Assembly (NCBI GenBank): GCA_963585895.1
Contig: OY757915.1
Location: 96,149,184-96,213,183, forward strand
Reading direction: 5' to 3'
Length of the DNA: 64,000 nt
Origin: Sepioteuthis lessoniana
Taxonomy: Eukaryota > Mollusca > Cephalopoda > Myopsida > Loliginidae
Shown here: positions 56,482 to 64,000 of the stretch, piece after piece
How the letters are laid out: each line of letters starts with the position of its first letter
How positions within the stretch are numbered: position 1 is the stretch's first letter
Notes under the pieces: generated by a model
What the model was told of the DNA's origin: nothing
Seen by the model: the letters and a program-made list of their open reading frames with translations, nothing else
Database searches by the model: none
Translations under genes and position numbers: made by a program

Positions 56482-59347
56482 AATTTAAACGTCGCGTGTT
56501 CTTGGTCTTAGCTACGTACGACGTCTATGTAAGTTGTACCATTTCTTTACACAGTTACGCATTTTTACACTTAATATTATATTTGTCGTAGTTTAGTTAT
56601 TTACATTGATCGTCAGTCTGTAGGTTCGTTTCAACAAATTATTGGTAAGTTAAAGAACTCCTAAGTTTTAGGTGGCCTGTTCTACTTGTTTCACACGCAC
56701 AAACAAAAACGGTAAACTTTTTGCAACTAGTTTAATAATAGTATTATTGGATAACATAATGACCAAAACTTACTACTAGTAAGCAGATTTAGTATATGGT
56801 ATGGCAAACAAGTGATTTTTTTTCCTGGGGGGAACTTTTTTCAAATAACAAAATGTCTAGAAACTTTTTCTTTTTATCAGTAACAACCTCCCTTATTTAT
56901 TTATTTTTTTAAACAAGTTCAGAATTTTTTAGTCCATAATCTTTGATCTTTTTGGTGATTTAATTTTTTTTTCAATTAGATGTGTAATATCTTCACTTTC
57001 TTTTTACCGCATCATTTGCTATTTTTTTTACCATAAATATTTTAAAACCTTCTTTCTAACAATGGACAAAAGAGAATGGTAAGGATTTTGACGTGGAAAA
57101 GAAGTTAGAAACCTCTGAAAGATGCATCAATTTTGGGACTTCACTCTAGGGACCACCTTCCTTATATAAAACGTTAAATATATCTACAAAAGATCTGGCT
57201 GTTGCATATAGTTGTTGATATGAGCAGACTTTAAGCAAGATAGTCTATTCATAGCCATCTTTCTAAGAGATTCACAAGGTGGACGAATACGTATTTTAAC
57301 AGGTGTGTGATTGCAAAACAGACATAAAATATGGATTAGGAAAATTACACATCCCTTTTATGTTACATAAACATTCTATCTATCTATCTATCTATCTAGA
57401 TTGATAGATAGCTGTGCTTGGTTTTGCATGAAATCTTGTCACAAAGCATAAACAGAATAACTTTGTAGATAGATCTACAGTCCCACTCATAAATATGTAC
57501 CTTCTAACAATTTATTTTCAAAAGTTGTTTTCTCTTATACTAAAGATACTGGCATTTATATAAGTCATATTATTTTATATATATACAAATAGATCTAAAA
57601 ACAAAATCTTACTTGTAAAGAACTGCTACTGAAGGAAAATATAACTAATTACTCTTAAATAGTTTGGTGAAATTTATAATTACAGCTTCAGTGATCCAGA
57701 ATAATCAGACTTTCTTAATTAGTAAGGTTTAACTTAGTGTATAGCTAACACTATAGAGTCATACAATTAGCTCCTTTTAATAGCTTCACTCAAGCAAAAG
57801 GTGACATAAGTACAGTTTCCACTGAGAGCTTATCCTTAATATTGTTCCTATTCTCTGTTGACGTAGAAATAAGGACCTGAAAAAAAAAAAAAAATACTAA
57901 TAAAAATTAATATTTTTATATTGCTTCTCTTCATAATGTTGTTTAGATGGTTTTCCAGCATTTCCACCTGTGGGTTTATTTTTTATATTCTAATTAATCG
58001 GTCTTTATTTTTTTTAACCAAAATTCTAATTTTAAGTAACTAATGATTATGATTTGTGAATAATTATAGCTTCAAGTAACTATTTTTAATACAAATAATT
58101 TGCACATATATAGATTCAAGTATTCCTATACTACTTCTTCAGGTCAAAGTGGATCTAGGAGTAATGGCAACAAATTATTGATCCATATTTGCCAAGAGCT
58201 CCAAAACTGGAACATCACTATCAGATACAGTTTAGTATCATAATCAGGGCATTCTTTTGTGGAGGTGTTTTAACGCTTTGAAGAGATGCAGTCAACATAT
58301 TCCTGGGAAAGCTTTTATTCATTCTTATCTTTTGATATTTTAATGTGCTTCCTTTAAGTTTGGTTAACTTTATCTTTTTGTACACACACACATTTTGTAA
58401 TCACCTAATAGTAATGCCTGCTGTACTCCATCCTTCTAAAAAGATTGAACTACATACAGAAGGGTTACTGCAATTTGGTCTGGGTGCCTCCCCTATCTTT
58501 TTTTTTATATAAACCTTTCTGACTATAATTTTTCATGCTCTTTTTGAATATATGCATTACTTTCCTGGTAAGTGTATAAACCAGTGATTGCTATTGGTAA
58601 ACTTGATTTTTCTAGGATGATTATTATTTTATTCTGTTTTTTCATGAAAACTAATTTAAATAGCTATTGGATTTAATATTCATTAAAATTCACACTACCC
58701 TCAAGAATTAGAGGATTATCAGCGTTTTTGTTCTTCCTTTTCAAAGACTCCAAGTTATAGATGTGTGTGGGACAGTAAGATAGCTCTGCACTTGGATACA
58801 TGTAGCCTAAAGTTGGGTTTGTGTAGAAAGAAAATTCAGTTCTTAAAAATAAATTGCTTAAAATATCACTTTTGTAGCTATTATTTCCTCTTTATAAAAT
58901 TTATATTTTAATTAATTACCAATTAGTCATCTTTTTATAGAAATTATATCAAGGTAAGCAGATGTTAACCCCATGTGATAGGATAGAGAACCTTGAGAAT
59001 AATAATTAGCAAGTTCTGCATAACAAATAGTTTTCAATTATGGGTATCAATTGTAAAGAGTAAAATTTAAAAATTTTTTATTTTCCTGATTGTTTTTTTT
59101 TATGTTTAAAGGAATTACATAGAAACCCATTTTAATAAGAATATTGAATGGAATGTTTTTGTTTTTTTTTAACAATATGGACAAAATTTTGAAATGAATT
59201 ATCAGCACTACTCCTCATTACAATCTGAAATGTTTCCCTGTTAATTAAAGTTTAAGACAATAAATCAAATAAAATTATTTTAGGAATTAAACAGTAATTA
59301 GCTATGTAGTTTATGATTACAATTTGCAATAATTTTGTGTGTGTATG

Positions 59348-59425
<78 letters not shown>

Positions 59426-59775
59426 GACTTTTCTCAAAAAACAGCTATGTTGCCAAGAAAATTATCTAATGAAAACATTTCTTCAAGAAATTATCAATAT
59501 TTTAATTTTTTCTTTTTAAACGTTTTTATGTTTGTTACAAATAAGTAAAAATCAGATATATCAGTCATGAAGAATTAGATTTTTTTCAATGATTTTTCCC
59601 GTTTTTATTTTATTTTATTTTATTTTTTTTTTAACCCTCTTTTTCAGTTGGAACTAATTATATTGTAGTCTGTTATAAGACTGATCAGTATGGCTTTGAA
59701 CTGTATGGATGAAATTTTGAAACAAATTAAATGCACTCTTCATGTTATCAATGTATTTTTAACTAATTGTTTGTT
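56482..59775. other. AT-rich DNA upstream of the zinc-finger exon
   Basis: No gene is recognised. A (TATC)n run lies at 57,375-57,400 with an inverted partner (GATTGATAGATAG) just after it. (TA)n(CA)n lies at 59,349-59,423 inside GTGTGTATGTATGTATATAT, so the tract is nearly self-complementary. This is presumably intron or promoter-proximal sequence of the next gene. Confidence 0.5.
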
Positions 59776-59791
59776 TTTTGTTTCTTTGCAG
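59764..59791 (+). promoter_or_regulatory. Splice acceptor before the coding exon
   Basis: A T-rich tract (TTGTTTGTTTTTTGTTTC) leads to TTTGCAG ending at 59,791. The exon would start TTGCTGGTTGAATC at 59,792, with the ATG 20 bases later. This implies at least one untranslated upstream exon. Confidence 0.75.
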
Positions 59792-59811
59792 TTGCTGGTT
59801 GAATCTCAAAA

Positions 59812-62800
59812 ATGGCTACAACTGAAAATGTTGATCTATCACGGTTGCAGCAGCACTTACCATTTCGAAAGAATCATCTTGCATTGATTGATCTGATGAA
59901 ATGTGTCAGTGTTGGCACTGATGAATTGCTTCTTTATTTATTGAAAGAAACTCATGTTATCTTGGAGTGTCGAGCATGTTCCAACCTCTTTCGTGATGTT
60001 CCCTACTTGATTGCACATAAACGCTTTTACTGTAAGCAAAAATGTGATGTCAGTATACCGACGAATGAAAATTCCCAAGGCCCTCCACTTGGGGATCTGG
60101 CTGCTCTTTTCCAAGCAGAGTCCCTCATTAATGAAAAAGATTTCTTAAAGCATTCTGTGGAATTAGCCAAAAAGAACCTGCAGATTAGCCAGATGGAGAA
60201 CTGTATCCGAATTGAACCGACCAAAAGACAGTTTTACGATGCTGTCCAGGAACAGCTGGAATTCACCAGAACTAATTCCCCATCAACTCGAAGTTATAGC
60301 TTTGAACCTTTGGAAAATACCAATGTTGCCATGAAAGTTGTATCAAATGACAACGAAAACTCATCTGGCCAGCCAGAGAACACCGATTGTGATGTCTGTG
60401 TTCATTCAAAGGACTTCAACAATGGCTCGGACAAAAATGATGGTCAAAATAACGAGTTTAAAACAGACTCTTGCAGTGAAAAATTTAATCGGTCTACTTC
60501 TTCGGTCTACTTCTTCTTCGTCTATTTCTTCAATGTCATCATCTTCTCACAGTTCAGAAAATAAGAATGACATGACTGGATCAAAGCCAAACATGCGTAA
60601 TTGTCCATCAGAGTACCGAAGCCTTTATTGTTTCAAATGTAACTCTACAATGCCATCACAAAAGGCTATGTCTGATCACCTGCAGGCTGTACACCCCGAA
60701 GACTTGCGAGGACGTTCTGGAGATTCAAACCACGTAAATTCATGTGCTGATCTTTCCCAACAGCAGATAAATGGGTTGCAGAACAAAGTTCGCAAGACTG
60801 ATTGGCTAAAACCCAAAGGTTGCACATCCTCTGTGGAGAAGATTTCTCAGAAACCTTCTACAGTCAACAATGCTGCCAAAGAGGCTCAAGAAGCCAAAAA
60901 AAAAGCTCAAGCTAATTTACTTGCTCTCAAAGAAGAGCAACTTGCTTATGAGAATGAGATCCTACAGCAAAAATTAATTCGGGGTATCATACCAAAGTCA
61001 TCCCGGGGAAGAAAGAAATTCCAATGTGAGAGTTGTAGCAAGATTTTCTCTAAGATGGAATCCCTGAGAGATCATCTGCGTGATTGTATTGACTGGGAAC
61101 ATGTTAATCAGCCAGTCCGAAATATGAGACTTCCCATCCCTGCTGTCAGTGATGTCAATGGACCCTCTTTACCACTCTCTGCACCAGCTTCTGTAGATTG
61201 GCCAGAAACAAGCAATGATGAGCCACCAAAGCCTCCAACTCCAGGACCTCAAAAGCCTCCAACTCCAGGACCTCAAAAGCCTCCAACTCCAGGACCTCAA
61301 AAGCCTCCAACTCCAAGACCCCAAAAACCTCCAACTCCAGGACCTCAGAAAAACCCAACCTCAGGACCTCAGTTTCGATCACAGATTACTAAAACTGAAA
61401 ACCCTCGTGTAAACTCTATTCTTCCAAAATCAACTGCTCGGCTACAAGAGAAATTACCTATTAAGCTGAGAAATTTAAATGGAGTGAATAAAAATACTGT
61501 TGAGAACTCTATACGAGGCCAGGTCTTGGTTATGAATTCCCAAATTAAGGGAAAGGAATTAATACTTTTGCCTTTGTCAAACACTAATGCAATGAGCAAA
61601 CCCACAAATCTGAAAAGCCCTTCACCTGTGGAGATTTATCCCAAACCTCTTAGAGCTGGGGAAACCTCGGTGTTAAAACCTCCACTTCTATCTGATCACT
61701 TGCGTACCAATCACAACAATGGAAATAACTCCACTGATATAGGCATGGCAGGTAGAAACTCACAGACTGTGGCTCGAACCAATCGTGGTTCTCTAAAAAG
61801 CTCTGCTGGAAATGAACTGAAAGATGTTGAGATCATTGCTATTAATCCTCCAAATGCTAAGAAGGAAAAAATCTTTATAAATGTGCACAACAACAACAGC
61901 AGCAGCAGCAGCAGCAACAATAACAACAAAAAACCTCAATCTTCACTCCTCAACATAAATGCAAAACCACGTGAACAGGTAAACACGTTGTCTTGCAACT
62001 GTTTGCAGTGCGAGGCAGGTGTTGTTAATTTGAACAACCCCGTCAATGCCTCCTCACCGACCCCATCTTCTACTGGATGTAGAGACTGTGACGAGTGTCA
62101 AAAAAGCAGCATCTGTTCGTCTGCCTGTTGCATGAAAGATGTTGAAATTGTAGAGCAGTACACTTCCTTGCCACCAGATGGCACTAATGGCAAGTTCTCC
62201 ATGTCAAACTGCAGTTACCAACAAGAAGTCCCTACAAATGATGGTGATGATGTCATCATAACATCACATAATTTTTCCAGACAGGATATACTACCAGTCA
62301 TCTTACCTGCAAAAGAAAAAAGACCCCTAATTCCGCAGATTCCTGAACAGAATCCTGACAGTCCAAGTGAATGTGTGTTGGTCTCCTATTCCAATAAAAC
62401 AGCTCCAATTTCTGATTCTCAAATCAATTTACTGAGGCCATCATATCAGATGCCAACAATAAGTGGGAAAATAACTACTTGTCAGTCACTCACTCAACCT
62501 GTGATCTGGAAGCGGTATAAATGCAAATTTTGCATCTTTTCACATAAGAGCTCCTTGGCTTGTAGATTTCATTTAAAAAGTAAACACACCCATAAAATTC
62601 GCACATGCAATGCACTCTGTATCAACCGCTACATTGTGGACTTGCAGTGCCGAAATGGAAAAACATCTTGTTCATTTCCACGCAAACAGTGCAATCGGTT
62701 ACAGATCCACAGACTGAATTCCATATCCACAACTGGGTCTTCCAGTCTTCAAAAAGTAACTCCACATCTAAGAGGTAACAGTTCCATCAGGAATTGTGCT

Positions 62801-63313
62801 TCCTCTACACAGGTATCTGAAATTTTGTCAAGATCTGACAAAAAAGACTTAAAAGAACTTATGGACAGAGAGAAACGGCAATGCCTTGAATGTAAACGTA
62901 AATTTCAAAGTGTGTCCAATTTAGAGAGACATGTTGTTCGCCATCTTGGCAAGAAAGACTTTCAGTGTAAATCTTGCTCTCGCTTGATGTACAGCAGCTC
63001 CGAGTGTCGGTCTCACATTAAAAAACAGCATCTTGGTAAGGTAAAAGGCATAACATTGAAAACTTTAGATAAGTTTGTTATTGATCTGAAGAACAAACAG
63101 ATATATTCTGATAGTGAAAAGAACAGCACAGAGATCAGCTCTTCTGGGTTGTCATCTGTGTCATTGGAGACTGATTCAAAAGTAACGGCTTCACAAACTC
63201 AACCAAAATCTGCTCAATTGTCAGTACTCAGTACTCGAAAGAGCAGCTACCAAAAGCAAGAATTACATTTGGAGACAAAAACTAAATCAGCCAAAAGAAA
63301 TATTAAAAAATAG
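59812..63313 (+). CDS. ZNF800-like: ZNF800-like C2H2/C2HC zinc-finger protein, frame broken by a 13-bp duplication
   Basis: A probable nuclear, nucleic-acid-binding protein. The start (MATTENVDLS) is the first ATG after the splice acceptor. The frame of the first 230 codons and the frame used from about 60,505 to the TAG at 63,311-63,313 differ by one base. The switch sits in a perfect 13-bp tandem duplication (CGGTCTACTTCTT, 60,490-60,502 and 60,503-60,515), and counting one copy gives 1,162 residues. Fingers in that numbering: C53/C56/H69/C74; C269/C272/H285/H290; C401/C404/H417/C421; C900/C903/H916/H921; C1020/C1023/H1036/H1040; C1048/C1051/H1064/H1069. A charged helical stretch lies near 350-385, a KPPTPGPQ repeat near 465-515, a Ser/Asn run near 690-705 and a Cys-rich patch near 724-770. 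The first finger (LECRACSNLFRDVPYLIAHK) and the preceding leucine-rich segment resemble the N-terminus of vertebrate ZNF800 (about 660 residues), as does the HLGKVKGITL segment after the last finger. Orthology is inferred from memory of the family. Confidence 0.85.
60490..60515 (+). repeat. 13-bp tandem duplication that shifts the reading frame
   Basis: CGGTCTACTTCTT occurs twice with no gap. As written, the upstream frame continues into SVYFFFVYFF and a stop at 60,562-60,564. The serine-rich continuation in the other frame (STSSSSISSMSSSSHSSEN) is clearly the intended one. Confidence 0.97.
61229..61372 (+). repeat. Coding 24-bp minisatellite, six units
   Basis: The unit starts AAGCCTCCAACTCCAGGACC and ends TCAA. 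It encodes KPPTPGPQ four times, then variants KPPTPRPQ (fourth unit) and KNPTSGPQ (sixth). The first three units are nearly identical in DNA, suggesting recent expansion within the gene. Confidence 0.95.
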
Positions 63314-64000
63314 CTCCTAAAAGAAAAATTAAGAAACTTAGTTTTGAAAATATTCTGAAAGTTTTGGAACTTGGCATTAGAAATAAATTTATATCATATT
63401 TTCCTTTTATTTTCTATATAGCTAAATAGTAATTTCTTTGATTATAACCTTTTCTCAGTTAAGTAGAAACTAAGATTTACAAGTTTAAATTTTAGTGACT
63501 CGGGTTACCAATTTACTTTTTTCTGAAAAATTAAACTTTGTGTTCAAAGTTAGATTTTTTTCTTTTAGACTAATATCTTGAATATTATTACCAAATATTA
63601 GATAACATCACAATAAAATACACATTCTATTTCTAATAATTATTAAACAATTATTAGTAAAAGAAATTTCACAAATTTGTACCCCAGATTAAGAGCAAAG
63701 TGATCATTAATGTTCTCTGATTTTTTTCATAGTCTATTCAAGACTAAAAAAAGCATGTGAACAACTAAATTAGAGTGTGTAGAAAATAGTTTGTTTTTTT
63801 TTCTTCTAAACCTTATGAAATAATCATTTTATCACAGGATTTTTTTTAGGAATGTAATATGCAACAGCTATTGGACAAATATTCAAAAATATCTGTTCAA
63901 ACTTTAGACTTTGCAGAAGAATATCCAATAAAAATAAATCAATTCTTTTTTTTTTTTTTTCTCTTATATCAGTTAAATTATATTGCCAAAAGTAACTTTG
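63314..64000 (+). other. 3' untranslated region with candidate polyadenylation signals
   Basis: AT-rich sequence after the stop. AATAAA occurs at 63,382-63,387, 63,612-63,617 and 63,927-63,932. The last is followed by a T-rich run at about 63,945-63,962, as expected of a cleavage site. Which is used is unknown. Confidence 0.6.

Noticed and set aside
60338-60500. Independent start of a second gene at the ATG at 60,338
   Set aside because: The first ~55 residues of that frame are the shifted reading of the upstream zinc-finger exon. The true continuation begins at the 13-bp duplication.

Overview
This window is animal nuclear DNA, most likely from a coleoid cephalopod and probably an octopus. 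The inference rests on the repeat content: several tRNA-derived SINE families, mariner-type transposons carrying TA-rich flanks, non-LTR elements with AP-endonuclease-like and reverse transcriptase domains, and abundant AT-rich microsatellites, with one long-exon zinc-finger gene. No prokaryotic gene organisation is present, and nearly every open reading frame is a transposon relic or a tandem repeat whose period happens to leave frames open.

Layout. 0-3.5 kb: SINE fragments, AT-rich DNA and a GC-richer island. 3.5-7.7 kb: a decayed non-LTR retrotransposon (endonuclease plus reverse transcriptase), split by a 795-bp insertion with a 9-bp target duplication and joined to a decayed Ty1/Copia remnant. 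8-15 kb: SINEs and microsatellites. 15.4-16.3 kb: a 30-bp minisatellite, followed by the C-terminal fragment of a second non-LTR family. 17-21.7 kb: tandem tRNA-like elements, a broken minus-strand LTR-retrotransposon pol (RNase H then integrase), and a well-defined solo LTR with a 5-bp target duplication. 22-31.8 kb: nested transposons, namely a MITE holding a SINE, two mariner relics, a SINE inside a LINE inside a SINE, and tandem tRNA-like elements. 32.1-41.7 kb: a 9.6-kb minisatellite of 81/83-bp units with nested higher-order structure. 44-49 kb: a minus-strand LINE fragment, a minisatellite that inverts its orientation, and a decayed ~130-bp tandem repeat. 49-59.8 kb: AT-rich, microsatellite-rich DNA with no coding gene recognised, presumably upstream and 5' intronic sequence of the gene that follows.

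The one convincing host gene is at 59,812-63,313 (+): a ZNF800-like protein with six zinc fingers encoded in one large exon behind a clear splice acceptor. Its reading frame is broken by a perfect 13-bp tandem duplication at 60,490-60,515. Reading past one copy gives a continuous frame of 1,162 codons. Whether this is an assembly or sequencing error, a polymorphism or a real loss-of-function change cannot be decided here.

I did not find evidence for a new multi-gene system. The most notable items are the hierarchically amplified minisatellite, the inverted minisatellite (a potential long double-stranded RNA), a 3' tail shared by two otherwise different SINE families, and the TA-rich SINE tail that appears to have served as a landing site for TA-targeting transposons. 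SINE family letters A-E are labels used only in this report.
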